The notes under the pieces: generated by a model
What the model saw: the letters and a program-made list of their open reading frames with translations, nothing else
Told to the model about the DNA's origin: nothing
Databases searched by the model: none
Position numbers and translations under genes: made by a program
In this document: positions 38,833 through 49,982 of the stretch, piece by piece
How positions within the stretch are numbered: the stretch's first letter is position 1
How the letters are laid out: each line of letters begins with the position of its first letter
Source of the DNA: Flaccisagitta enflata
Taxonomy: Eukaryota; Chaetognatha; Sagittoidea; Aphragmophora
NCBI GenBank assembly: GCA_965153355.1
Contig: OZ231127.1
Location: 82,460,001-82,524,000 of the forward strand
Direction of reading: 5' to 3'
DNA length: 64,000 bases

Positions 38833-40157
38833 CAGGTCGCCCAAGGGCAATATGAGGTCAGCGATACCCGCTGCCCTGCTTTGAGTGATTGTGAATTGGA
38901 GTGAGGGGAAGTAGGGCAGCGGCCCCGAAGGGGGCGAAGTCCTGTAGAACACAGGGGGACTTTCGTTCGTCCTGCCTTACTATCTTAGAAATTAAAAGGT
39001 TTCTGCACGATTACAAGTATATCTCAGAGAAGAATCAACGAATCATCAAAAAATTGGTGAGATTATCAAAGCCCTTCAAATTTGCAAGCAATCTACGCAA
39101 ACCGCATCTCTTTAACTTAAAGCATTCAAAAGGTATTCAAGTTTGAATGAAATGTTTCAATTTTGTTTTTGTCATTTCTACACAATCTTCAAATGATAAC
39201 ACATCACTTTTTTTTCAAATAACTTTTAAACGCATTGAGCTAGACAGATGCGGTTTGTGTAGACTGCTTACAAATTCAAAGGGCTACATTTATGTCACCA
39301 ATTTTTTTTATGATTTGTTGAATCTCTTTGGAGCAATAAAATTAAATGTAGCGAAAAAAAGGACCAAGAAAATCCCTAGAAAGGTCTGACACGCCATCAC
39401 TCCAGAGTACTTCAGGAAGCTCTGCAAACTGCTTCTCTGATGAATGGCAGCAGTGATTTAGTCAAAGGAGGCTTACATAAGATATTCATGGATTCGCGAT
39501 TGATTTCTGTTAATTTTCATGTCAATAAATGACCTAATGTTGTAGATGGAAACCTTTTTATTTCTAAGATAGTAAGATGTGGATGAGATGCTATAGAGGG
39601 CTGACTGAAGGCGTTCAAGAGCCTAAACTGAGGCCTAAGAAGGCTGATATAAGGCCTGAGAATGCCAATCGGAAGCTTGAGAGGGCTGAATTGAGGCTTG
39701 AGAGGTCTGACTTGAGGCTTGAGAGAGCTGGATTGAGGCTTGAAAGGTCAGAGCACTGAGAGCAATAAATTGAGGCTTAGACAGCTGATTTGAGGCCTGA
39801 GAGGCCTAATTTGAGGCCTGAGAGGCTAGGTTTGAGGTCTAAGAATTTAGATTTGAGGCCTAAGAAACCTTATTTGGGGCCTGAGAGGTTAAATTTGAGG
39901 CCTGAGAGGTTGAATTTGAGGCCTGAGAGGCTGGATTTGAGGCCTAAGAGGCTAGATTTGAGGCCTGAGAGGCTGGATTTGAGGCCCAAGAGGCCAGATT
40001 TGAGGTATCAGAGGCCAGATTTGAGGCCTGAAGAGCCTGATGAGGAGGCGGGGGGGGGACGAACGGACGAACGAACGAACGAACGGACGAACGAATGGAC
40101 GAACGAAAGTCCCCCTGTGTTCTACAGGACTTCGTCCCCTTTGGGGCTGCTGCCCAA
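38833..40157 (+). mobile_element. Family B element interrupted by a MITE
   Basis: The head AACAGGTCGCCCAAGGGC and left arm (GGGCAGCGGCCCCGAAGGGG, GTAGAACACAGGGGGAC) are nearly identical to the copy at 14702. A MITE occupies 38980-39572, then the 21-bp GAGGCCTGAGAGG array (39640-40035) and the closing arm GTCCCCCTGTGTTCTACAGG. The 197-residue frame across the array reflects the 21-bp (7-codon) period and is not a gene. A GAA/GAG-rich run follows (40165-40325). Confidence 0.85.
38980..39572. mobile_element. TA-flanked MITE, CTATCTTAG ends
   Basis: Termini CTATCTTAGAAAT and ATTTCTAAGATAG are perfect inverted repeats flanked by TA. The interior (CCCTTCAAATTTGCAAGC, GCAAACCGCATCT) matches the element at 16029-16631. 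Removing it restores a sequence nearly identical to the uninterrupted Family B copy near 14850. Confidence 0.9.
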
Positions 40158-40325
40158 AAAAGTGGAGGAAGAATTGGAAGAAGAAGAAGAAGAAGAAGAA
40201 GAAGGAGGAGAGGGAGGAGGAGAGGGAGAAGGAGAGGAAGAAGAAGAAGAAGAAGGAGGAGAGGGAGAAGGAGAGGGAGAAGAAGAAGAAGAAGAAGAAG
40301 AAGAAGAACAAGAAGAAGAAGAACA

Positions 40326-41018
40326 AGTCATCCAAGGATCGCACATGGTCAGCGGTACCCGATGCCCTGCTTGGAGTGATTAGCTGAAGAAGTGGAGTGA
40401 GAGCAGGGCAGCGGCCCCAAAGGGCCGATGTCCTGTAGGCCAGAGGGGTGATTTTCCATACGTTCTGAGAGGGCATATATGAGGCCTTTGTACAGTGCAA
40501 CCCCGCTATAACAGCCTCGCTTTTAAAGGTTCCCCATCAATAAAGGTCAACGTTTTGAGGTCCTAAATGGTAGTTTTTAATGTGATTTTACCTCTCTTTA
40601 AAGGTTATCCTTAGATAAAGGTGAAAAATGTTCAGTCCCAATGGGACTGATGAGGCGGGGTCCTACTGTAGTTTTTTTCCATGATATTCAATGGGAATTT
40701 TTGGCATTTTTTCAATTTCTTGTCAATTTTCCATGTTATTCAATAGGAATTCTACATTTTTCTCAGTTTTCATCAATTTTCCATGTTATTCAATGGGAAA
40801 CAGACATTTTTTTGTTATTTTGTAAACTTTCCATGTTATTCAATGGGTAGTTTGCATTTTGTCAATTTCCCATGTTATTTGATGAGAATTTGAGGCTTGA
40901 GAAGCTTCAGGAGGGGACGTACGTATGGACGGACGGACGGACGGACAAATGGACGGTCGTATGGAAATTCACCCCTGTGTCCTACAGGACATCGGCCCTT
41001 TGGGGCCGCTACCCAAAA
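40326..41018 (+). mobile_element. Family B element with nested small MITE
   Basis: Head CAAGTCATCCAAGGATCGCA, left arm AGCAGGGCAGCGGCCCCAAA, closing arm AAATTCACCCCTGTGTCCTA and GGGGCCGCT. Repeated CCATGTTATTCAATGGGA units fill the interior instead of the 21-bp array. A TA-flanked MITE of 176 bp (40493-40668, CAGTGCAACCCCGC ends) is nested. A GAA-rich run (41019-41160) and Family B scraps (41190-41420) follow. Confidence 0.75.
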
Positions 41019-41430
41019 AGGACAAGGAGAAGAAGAAGAAGATGAGGAAAAAGAAGAAGACGAAGGGGATAAGGTAAAAGAGGAAGAAGAAGAAAAACAT
41101 AAGGTAGAAGAGGGAGAAGATCAATAAGATGAGGTAAAAGAAGAAGAAGATGAAGAACATAAAGAGGGGGAATATGGGAGGAATAAAATGTTTGCAAAAG
41201 CGTTAGATGGTCAGCGGTATCCCATGGGCATTGACCATAAGGCGTAGATGGGATTTAAGCCCAGAGGTTGAGATTTTGGCCTTAAGTTTGGAATTTGGGC
41301 CTCCGGGCTGGAAGTACGTCCAAGGGGGGGGGGTGGTGTTTGGGCCTCAAGGCTGGTATTTGGGGCTCAAGGCTAGGATTTGGGCATCTAGGCTGAAACT
41401 TGGACTTAGGCGCTGAGAAAAGAACGCATC

Positions 41431-42884
41431 TAACAAGTCATCCAAGGATCGCACATGGTCAGCGGTACCCGATGCCCTGCTTGGAGTGATTAGCTGAAGA
41501 AGTGGAGTGAGAGCAGGGCAGCGGCCCCAAAGGGCCGATGTCCTGTAGGACACAGGGGTGAATTTCCATACGTCCTGAGAGGGCACATTTGGGAATTTTG
41601 CATTTTTTTCAATTTTTTAGCAATTTTCCATGTTATTCAATGGGAACTTGAGGTCTGAGAAGCTGGATATAAGGCCCAAGATGCTGGATTAGAGGCCAAA
41701 GAGGCTGGATTTGAGGCCTGAGAGGCTGGATTTGAGGCCCGAGAGGCGGAATTTGAGGCCTGAGAGGCTGGATTTGAGGCCTGAGAGGCTGGATTTGAGG
41801 CCTGGGAGACTGGATTTGAGGCCAGAGAGGCTGGATTTGAGGCCTGAGAGGCTGGATTTGAGGCCTGACAGGCCAAATTTGAGGCCTGAGAGGTTGGATT
41901 TGAGGCCTGAGAGGCTGGATTTGAGAGGCTTGAGAAGCTTCGGGGGGGGGGGGACGGACGTACGTACGTATGGAAATTCACCCCTGTGTCCTACAGGACA
42001 TCGGCCCTTTGGGGCCGCTGCCCAAAAAGGGTAAGATAGTTACGATAAAGCAAAATCGATTACCGATCACACCTGCGCGCAAAGCAGCCTTGACGCTCCT
42101 CGATAAAGCAAAATCGATTACCGATCACACCTGCGCGCAAAGCAGCCTTGACGCTCCTCGATAAAGCAAAATCGATTACCGATCACACCTGCGCGCAAAG
42201 CAGCCTTGACGCTCCTCCATAAAGCAAAATCGATTACCGATCACACCTGCGCGCAAAGCAGCCTTGACGCTCCTCGATACACGCTTTTCTTTTTGGGCAG
42301 CGGCCCCAAAGGGTCGATGTCCTGTAGGACACAGGGGTGAATTTCCATACGTACGTACGTCCGTCCCCCCCCCGAAGCTTCTCAAGCCTCTCAAATCCAG
42401 CCTCTCAGGCCTCAAATCCAGCCTCTCAGGCCTCAAATTTGGCCTGTCAGGCCTCAAATCCAGCCTCTCAGGCCTCAAATCCAGCCTCTCAGGCCTCAAA
42501 TCCAGTCTCCCAGGCCTCAAATCCAGCCTCTCAGGCCTCAAATCCAGCCTCTCAGGCCTCAAATTCCGCCTCTCGGGCCTCAAATCCAGCCTCTCAGGCC
42601 TCAAATCCAGCCTCTTTGGCCTCTAATCCAGCATCTTGGGCCTTATATCCAGCTTCTCAGACCTCAAGTTCCCATTGAATAACATGGAAAATTGCTAAAA
42701 AATTGAAAAAAATGCAAAATTCCCAAATGTGCCCTCTCAGGACGTATGGAAATTCACCCCTGTGTCCTACAGGACATCGGCCCTTTGGGGCCGCTGCCCT
42801 GCTCTCACTCCACTTCTTCAGCTAATCACTCCAAGCAGGGCATCGGGTACCGCTGACCATGTGCGATCCTTGGATGACTTGTTA
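41431..42884. repeat. 1.45-kb inverted repeat (palindrome) of two Family B copies
   Basis: The left arm 41431-42028 and right arm 42290-42884 are near-perfect reverse complements from TAACAAGTCATCC inward to GGGGCCGCTGCCCAAAAAG. The 21-bp arrays in both arms carry the same order of variant units (for example those reading RRNL, PGRL and PDRPNL when translated). They are therefore copies of one array, not independent elements. The 261-bp centre is a four-copy 58-bp array. Confidence 0.95.
42043..42278 (+). repeat. 58-bp tandem array, four copies, at the palindrome centre
   Basis: Four almost identical units starting CGATAAAGCAAAATCGATTA and including CACCTGCGCGCAAAGCAGCC. The unit is unlike the surrounding repeat families. 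It contains the small palindromes AATCGATT and GCGCGC. Confidence 0.95.
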
Positions 42885-43670
42885 TGAATATGAACATGGT
42901 TTTTTGAAGTGAGCCTCAGTTTTCTTATTTTTAACCCTATTTTGAGGCTTGAATGTTTTTAACGTGTTCTTATTTTCAAGTTGGATAATTTTCTTTGATT
43001 ATATAGTATTACTAACACCCCTCTCAAAATTAAACGAACTGGGAAAGTGATCAAAATTGATAGTAAAAATGCATTGAGAGGGCTGAAATTTGGCACAGAG
43101 ATAGCTCAAACATAGTATTTTCAAAAAACGAGGCCAAATAGACCCTTCACACTAGTGCGTGGCCCTGGTAGTGTGCTATGTCAAAAATGTGGTGGAAGAT
43201 TTTGACTGATTTTGACAAGAAATCTATTTCTGAGGAGACGGCACAGGCTTTCTCATTTTTTCTCATATGGGTGGGGAGAAAACTGCCATTCCCGAGTTGT
43301 TACATAACTACCAAGCAACAATGACCCATTGGAAATAAGGAACAGCCCCACAAAGTGACGGAATCCCTTGACAAATTGGTTGGTTTCACCGGTCAGTTTG
43401 GAACTTCCATCAAAAACACAGTAGAATGATATCAATCGAAAGAAGAGATTAGGAGTCAGTGGTTGACATTCTTTGGACTTTTTTTGTATAACCCTGCTGG
43501 AAATTACATAATTCAAACTTACCTTAACACTTAGACTCTTAATCAGTAATTTATAAAGCATTTACAGACTTGTTCTGATCCCAGTTCGCCTAATTTTGAG
43601 AGGGGTGTTACATTATTATAAAAGTTTGATTTTCAAAGCAGTTATAGAACAAAAATAGATAGAAATGCGC
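42885..43670. other. No gene seen; inverted-ended AT-rich unit
   Basis: ACACCCCTCTCAAAATTA near 43015-43032 is mirrored by TAATTTTGAGAGGGGTGT at about 43591-43609, so 43015-43609 is probably a MITE of about 595 bp. A 102-residue minus-strand frame in it has no recognised domain. Confidence 0.6.
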
Positions 43671-43777
43671 GTTTTCCCACTTTTCAACTTTTTATTACGG
43701 ACCAACAAACAGACAGACCAACGGACCGACAGACAGACAAAACCTCTTATAGAGTTGCGTGAGCGCAACTAAAAACA
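43670..43777 (-). mobile_element. Family A element, 5' half
   Basis: In element orientation it starts GTTTTTAGTTGCGCTCACGC and runs to the conserved ATGCGCGTTTTCCCAC region. It lacks the GGCCTTG end and abuts a Family B copy. Confidence 0.65.
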
Positions 43778-44281
43778 AGTTATCCAAGGATCATATATGG
43801 TCAGGGGTGCCCGATGACCTGCTTGGAGTGATTAACTAAAGAAGTGGAGCACGAGCAGGGCAGCGGCCCGAAACAACCGATGTCCTGTAGGGCATAGGGG
43901 TGAATGTCCATGCGTCCTGAGAGGGCATATTTTAGGCTAAAGAGGACATTTCCATGATATTTAATGGGAGTTTTGTATTATCTCAATTTCTTGTCATTTT
44001 GCCATGTTTTCCAATGAAATTTTTCTTTTATTTTTGTTCAATTTTTATGTTATTTAATAGGAAATATGTATTTTTTAATTTTTTTTTTTTTTGTAAATTT
44101 TCTATGTTATTCAATGGGATGTTTGCATTTTTTTCATTTATCCATATTATTCAATGGGAATTTGAGGCTTGAGAAGCTTCTGAGGAGGAACGTTAGGATC
44201 TATGGATGTACAGATAGACGTATGGAAATTCATTCCTGTGTCCTATAGGACATCAGCATTTTGCTGCCGCTGCCTAAAAAG
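43777..44281 (+). mobile_element. Family B element
   Basis: Head AACAAGTTATCCAAGGATCA, GAGCAGGGCAGCGGCCC, GTAGGGCATAGGGGTGAATG. The closing arm has AAATTCATTCCTGTGTCCTA and TGCCGCTGCC. The interior has CCATGTTATTCAATGGGA repeats. Confidence 0.75.
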
Positions 44282-44609
44282 GAAAATGAAATTTATATTT
44301 TATAAAGATAGAATATTATTTTAGAAATCATTATTACACTATTAAAGATATTTTATCCAATTCTATTAGTTTTTTTTTAAGTAGTACTCTTTTTTTTAAA
44401 TCTGAGGCTCAGCATGTTTTTAAGATGTTTTAGTTTTGGGCAAAATCTGAGGCTGATGTTCATATAAACAGTGTTCTTATAAATCGAAAAGCGTGTACAT
44501 CCTCTCGGGAGTAAAAGCAATAACCCAATACAAGCGATCACTCAGATTCAACCTTTTGGGAGACTTAGGTCATAGAGGACAACCTCTAGCTCTGGGTACA
44601 CTCAACCAA

Positions 44610-44760
44610 ACAAATATGTTGGTCCGTCCGTCGGTCTATCCGTCGGTCCATCCAGCCGTAGGTTCGCCCTTGCAGAACATCTGTGAATTACGTGCGATTT
44701 TCGCATTACTGCTCCTGCTCAACCGTCTGCGACTGGGGTGCCGTGTAACCGGCCTTGTTA
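44610..44760 (+). mobile_element. Family A element, 3' part
   Basis: (GTCC/GTCG)n block, CTGCTCCTGCTCAACC, GTCTGCGACTGGGG and the end GTGTAACCGGCCTTGTTA. The hairpin end is missing. Confidence 0.65.
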
Positions 44761-45020
44761 CCTGTAACTCCCGAGGTGGCGGTATGATGGCCTGCACTTT
44801 TGCTAAAAGGGAATTGTTATCATATCTTGTTAAAGCCTAGTTTGATAATTGTGATGATAGCGCCCGCCCCCCCCCCTTCTGCTTCAATTACAATTACGAT
44901 CCCATCTACATTCTACAATCAATGACGTGCAATAATAGTCTATGAATTCATGTGGCATTTTACGTGATTGATTACACTCTCACACACGCATTTTTTAAAA
45001 ATCAAAACGTTTGAAATCAG

Positions 45021-45705
45021 GACTCCCCGATCACGTCATCACGAATTGGCATCTCCAACATCCCCGACAGCGCTCAACGCCAAACAGAAGCGTCTCTCCT
45101 CTTCCGCATCTTCGCTCGATCGCCTCGACGACTCTTCATCCCCAACTCCTTCGTCAATTGGCGGCGGAAGCGGCGTCAACGGAAGCGGTGCCGGCGGACG
45201 CAAAACGCCGTCGCTATGCCGGAAATCGGCGACCGGCGGCGGCGTCAGCAGATCACCGACGGCAAATTCCATCGACGCTTCATTCTCTTCCGGCGCCTCC
45301 ACTTCTTCGGCAGGAGGGGGAGGAGGAGGTGGATCATCCTTCATGTCGCCGACGCGGAATCGCAAAACCGCTTCATCTTCGATGTCCTCTTCCTTCTCCA
45401 TGGGCTCGTCAACAACGACGACAACTACGCCGCGTCTCCATCGCGCCGTCAGCAACGCCGGAAGCAACAGCGTCCCATCCGGCGCCGCTGGCAGCAGCGT
45501 CAATGGCGTCGGCGTCAATGGAACCGGAAGCAGTAACAGTCCGTTTCAGCGTCATAACGGCGTCGGTTTTGGTCGGACGGCGTCGTTGAGAGGAACTTCG
45601 ACGATGACGTCAAAAATGGCGAAGATGGAGAAAGAATTTCGAGCGGAAATCGAAAGACTGCAAAACGTCATCGACGTCACGAATCAAATCATCGAAGAGA
45701 GACAG
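45021..45705 (+). CDS. Coiled-coil protein, exon A (Ser/Gly/Thr-rich segment and start of coiled coil)
   Basis: An internal exon of a gene I cannot name. The acceptor is AAATCAG at 45020 and the donor GACAG|GTAAAG follows 45705. The reading frame is open for about 228 residues, phase 2 in and phase 0 out. The first ~190 residues are low-complexity but not a simple microsatellite: Ser, Gly, Thr and Ala with basic proline-directed spots (RTPRSRHH, SPTSPTA, KTPSLCRKS, FMSPTRNRKT, GRTASLRG) that look like phosphorylation or microtubule-binding linker sequence. The last ~30 residues (KMEKEFRAEIERLQNVIDV) begin a coiled coil that continues in exon B. GC content and codon use stand out from the AT-rich surroundings. 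The layout resembles cytoskeletal linker proteins such as CLIP or dynactin p150, but no CAP-Gly domain lies in the window, so this is only a suggestion. Earlier exons must lie upstream in sequence I could not identify. Confidence 0.7.
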
Positions 45706-45795
45706 GTAAAGAAGAAAAAGAGGAAGAAGAAGATGAAGGAGAAGATGGAGAAGATGAGGAAGATGAAGGAGAAGATAAAGAGGAAGAAGAAGAGA

Positions 45796-45826
<31 letters not shown>

Positions 45827-46524
45827 AGAAGAAGAAGAATGTTTTTGAAAAATATGATTTTTGAATCTCTATGCAAAGTTATGAATTTACCCAAGACATG
45901 TCAGATTGTAAAAAAAAAGATTTTCCATGAAAAACCTTTTTTTTTCTAACCATTATCCCTACATTTCGCAATTACTTTAGAAACAAAAATAGTTTTTAAT
46001 GCAATAATAGTTTAAACATAAACTAATTAATATTTTTCATTGATAAAATATGCAAATCAACAATGTCTATGATATTGCAGAAAAATATGTTGACTGATCA
46101 AATTTTGTCTTTGATTGCACCCTGACATAACATTTAATATCTTGCTAAATATGACAAACAAAACAACCATCTTTTGGAAATATTTGAATAATTGTCCTTT
46201 ATTTTTTTGAGATACTAAAAGAAAATTACTTTAAATTTCCAAAACAAAATCTCAGCCTGGGCATTCTCTCATCTTATTCTTGAAATTTCGGCAAATCCCA
46301 GGTCCATGTCTCTTATAAAGGAGTCTCTTAAAAAATGAAACAAGTGTATAGAGCTAGAGCCCTTGGGCGTAGGGTTGCAAAACCCTAAGATGGTAATAAA
46401 AAAAAGGAAAGAAAAGGAAGAGGTTGTAAATTGGAGAATGTTTTTGTAAATATCTGTCGAGTGAGTTCCAGCACTTGCGGACCGCGAGTTGGGGTTCTTT
46501 CCTTTCCTTCTATTTTTTCTTTCT

Positions 46525-46700
46525 TTTTAGTCGCGGACACTCGACCCTACACCCTGCCGTGTCGGTCGGTCAGTCGGTCAGTCCGTCGGTCGGTCAGTCC
46601 GTTAGTCCGTTCGTCCGTCCGTCCGTCTGAAATATTTCTAAAATTGCGAACGGTTTTGCATTACTGCTCCTGCCCAACCGTCCGCGTATCCGGCCTCTTT
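46525..46700 (+). mobile_element. Family A element (intronic)
   Basis: Starts TTTTTAGTCGCGGACACTCG, has a (GTCG/GTCC)n block, and ends CCGTCCGCGTATCCGGCCTC. The 3' arm GTCCGCG still matches the 5' arm CGCGGAC. Confidence 0.75.
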
Positions 46701-46989
46701 TTCCTCTGTGTTTCCTTTTTGTTTCTTATTTTCTTTCAAGGAGTCGCGGTTATGACTTTTAAGAAATACACAAATTTGTTATCGTGTCCGAAGTGATATC
46801 AATCCATCAACTAACATGACAGAAATTAATTTTTAAGATGTCGTTTTTTCCGATTCAAATTATCTTTTTCGCTTCGCGTCGTGTTCTTTTTTTTGACAAC
46901 TGATGAAAGAAATTTGTTATGAAAACTCAAAAACTCGAAGGGCGACATCTTTTAAGAAATTGAGAAGTTGTTTCGGCGCCGGAAGATAA

Positions 46990-47245
46990 AACACCTTCAA
47001 ATGACAACTGTCAGTCTGTCGGTTAATCAGTCAAGATAAACCACCTTCAATGACAACTGTTCTATGTCGGTTTGTCTGTCAAGATAAAATACCCTCAAGT
47101 TTTGATGACAACTGTCCGTCTGTCGGTTATTCAGTCAAGATAAAACACCTTCTATGACAACTGTCCTATGTCGGTTTGTCTGTCAAGATAACCCACCCTC
47201 AAACTTTGATGACAACTGTCCGTCTGTCGGTTTGTTTGTCTGTGG
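46990..47245 (+). repeat. About 60-bp repeat, five copies
   Basis: Units contain GATAAAACACCTTCAA, TGACAACTGTC and GTCTGTCGGTT with TCAGTCAA. Copies alternate between two subtypes. Confidence 0.8.
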
Positions 47246-47765
47246 GTCATCATAAATCTTTGGAAAGGGTTAAAAGGGGGTACTCATCCGCGCAACCTCT
47301 AAAGCCAGTAAATGAATGAGTGATTGCAATAAGTAAATGAAGATATAAATAAATAAATATCGATTGGACGTACCCATGAATGTTGCTATTAGAAAAAATA
47401 TGGGAAATTAGTGCAGTAAGGGTAATGTAATGCAGTAAAGGTGATATACTGATGAAGAAGTTTTATTGGTAGTTTTTAGCAATTTCAAAAAATAGACTGA
47501 CGCCGGACGTTCCGTTCTAATAATCACAGGATGAAATGTGCGTTCTATTCTTTAGCTCAGTGAATGCAATCTCTGAAAATCATACTTTTCCACTTTTCAT
47601 ACTGAAAGACAGACAGACAGACAGACAAACAGACCAATGGACTTTGCTACTCGTCTAAAAAAACGAGTTTTGAGTCGTCTTTTCTTCCCTAATTTTCGAA
47701 CCTGATCCGAAAAAGCTTTCATTAATGCATTGAAATTCGATATCAATTTAAGAAAAAGAAGATGA

Positions 47766-48231
47766 AACAGGTCGCTCAAGCGTTGTCGTGGTCAGCGGTT
47801 CCCGATGCCCGATTGATGTCATTTAGTGTTAAGGTCAAGAGGCAGCGGCCACGGAGGGGTTAATGACCTATGATTCCATACGGGGGACTCAGAAAAATGT
47901 GGGGGTTAAGAGACCTGATTTGGGGTCTGAGAGGTTTGTTTGAAGGTCTGAGCAGTTCAATTTTGGATCAAAGAGGCCTGATTTAAGGTCTGAAATGCTT
48001 CATTTGGGGTTTAAAAGGTCTGATTTAAGTTCTGAGAGGCCTAACATGAGCTCCAAGATGTCTGATGTCAAGCCTGAGAGGCCTGGTTTAGGGTCTGAGA
48101 GGCCTTTTTTGAGGCCTGATAGGCCTGGTTTTGGGTCTAAGAGGAGGGAGGGAAGAGAAAACATTGGACCAGGAAAATTACCCTGTGTGGAATCATAGGT
48201 CATCGGCTCCTCCGGGGCCACTGCCCAAAAA
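47766..48231 (+). mobile_element. Family B element (intronic)
   Basis: Head AACAGGTCGCTCAAGCG and GTGGTCAGCGGTTCCCGATG. The left arm has GACCTATGATTCCATACGGG. The right arm has the matching CCCTGTGTGGAATCATAGGT and GGGGCCACTGCCC. The interior is a 21-bp array of GAGGCCTGATTTAAGGTCT type. Confidence 0.8.
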
Positions 48232-48253
48232 AGAGAAGAAAAAGAAAAAGAAC

Positions 48254-48330
48254 AAGGCCAAGGCCAAGGCCAAGGCCAAGGCCAAGGCCAAGGCCAAGGC
48301 CAAGGCCAAGGCCAAGGCCAAGGCCAAGTA
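48254..48330 (+). repeat. (CAAGGC)n hexanucleotide array
   Basis: About 12 perfect copies of CAAGGC. A Family A hairpin end (48395-48428) and another (48650-48690, hairpin GATGCGAAGACGCATC) lie just downstream. Confidence 0.95.
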
Positions 48331-48737
48331 GGCCAATCAAGTGCGACATGAGGATCGTCGGAAAAATGCGTGTCTGACCAACCAACCGACACAGCCAGTT
48401 AGAGAGGCGCGTTGTCGCACTCAAAAAGATGACTAAGATTAAAATAGTCAGGACGGACACACCCTCTGCACTAAACAGTGATGCAAGGACGAGTTCAACA
48501 CGGCAACAGTCGCAATCAGTTGGGCAGGGTTAGGCGCAGTACTACAAAAAAATGAAGATACTTGAGTAACTTGACATAAACACACAAAGATAAAAAAGGC
48601 ACCGATGAAGTCAAGTTAACGTTGAACCTGCTGAGAAACGGACTGACACACTTTTCTTAAAGAGATGCGAAGACGCATCGAAAGACAGGCGCAATCAGTA
48701 AGATAACTTGAAGTTGGAACACACGAGAAAGAGAGAA

Positions 48738-49372
48738 TATAAATGAGAACATCAGAGAACATCAGAGAACATCAGAGAACATCAGAGAACATCAGAGAAC
48801 ACCAGAGAACACCAGAGAACATCCGAGAACATCTGAGAACATCCGAGAACATCTGAGAACATCTGAGAACGTCAGAGAACATCAGAGAACGTCAGAGAAC
48901 GTCAGAGAACGTCAGAGAACGTCAGAGAACATCTGAGAACATCTGAGAACATCTGAAAACATCAGAGAACATCAGAGAATATCAGAGAACATCAGAGAAC
49001 ATCAGAGAACATCGAAGAGCATCGGAGAACATCTGAGAACATCTGAGAACATCTGGGAACATCTGGGAACATCAGAGAACACCAGAGAAAGTCAGAGAAC
49101 GTCAGAGAACATTAGAGAACATCAAAGAAAGTCAGAGAACATCCGAGAACATCGGATAGCATCGGAGAACATCCAAGAACATCTGGGAACATCAGAGAAC
49201 ATCAGAGAAAGTCAGAGAAAGTCAGAGAATGTCAGAGAATATCAGAGAACATCCGACAACATCCAAGAACATGGGAGAACATCAGAGAACATCAGAGAAC
49301 ATCAGAGAACATCAGAGAAAGTCAGAGAACGTCAGAGAACATCAGAGAACATCAGAGAACATCAGAGGACGT
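48738..49372 (+). repeat. 10-bp satellite, about 63 units
   Basis: A strictly 10-bp-periodic array of AGAACATCAG with variants (GTC for ATC, CTG or CCG for CAG, AAAGTC). The period is close to one DNA helical turn. Variant units cluster in runs, indicating block duplications. It lies inside an intron and has no splice or coding signal. Confidence 0.95.
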
Positions 49373-49923
49373 CAACCCTCTCTGAGTCTCTCGTGATAAT
49401 GATGTTTTGTAATTGAATTTGATAAGGACGGCGCTGCGGAAGTTTCTTACGCTCTTGTCTGAACAATGTGAAGGATGGGATTGTCGAACAGAAGGTGGTT
49501 TTATAACTTCAGTTGAAAGTATAATGGACCCAAGATGAACAGAAATCTTCCAATGACAGATGTAAAATGCTGGTCATTTCATATCATGTTATTTCTTTTG
49601 TTGACAATGATAGAAAGCAACCATAACACTACTTTCGCCTACTAGGGTTAACATTAGAATGTCAACACTATAAACAATACAAAATCAGTGTTACAAAGTA
49701 CCGGATCCGATCCCACCACCAAGAGAAACATATCATCCCCAAATCACCTCGTCACCACCACTTTAAAAAAAATGTAACTAGATCACCCCCAAGTCACGTT
49801 GATTATAACTAGCACCTTCTCCACCATTTGTGAATGGTAGGCCGCACATTCTGCCTGGTTTTGTTATTTAACGTCTGTGTCTGGCACAAAAACGTGTCTG
49901 ACGCTCCGCCCAATTGTCGCCGC

Positions 49924-49924
<1 letters not shown>

Positions 49925-49982
<58 letters not shown>
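49925..49982 (+). repeat. (GCAC)n microsatellite
   Basis: About 14 perfect GCAC/CGCA tetranucleotides, Z-DNA-prone. Confidence 0.95.

Noticed and set aside
39790-40383. A 197-residue repeat protein (LRPERLD heptads), also seen at 41.7 and 42.2 kb
   Set aside because: The 21-bp Family B array is a multiple of three and lacks stops in several frames. The heptads appear on both strands (SNPASQA on the other) and the frame runs into the element arm.
45021-45705. Naming the coiled-coil gene as CLIP-170 or dynactin p150
   Set aside because: Only general architecture agrees. No CAP-Gly domain or other diagnostic motif is in the window.
48738-49372. CRISPR-like regular array
   Set aside because: The 10-bp period has no unique spacers, and the setting is eukaryotic.
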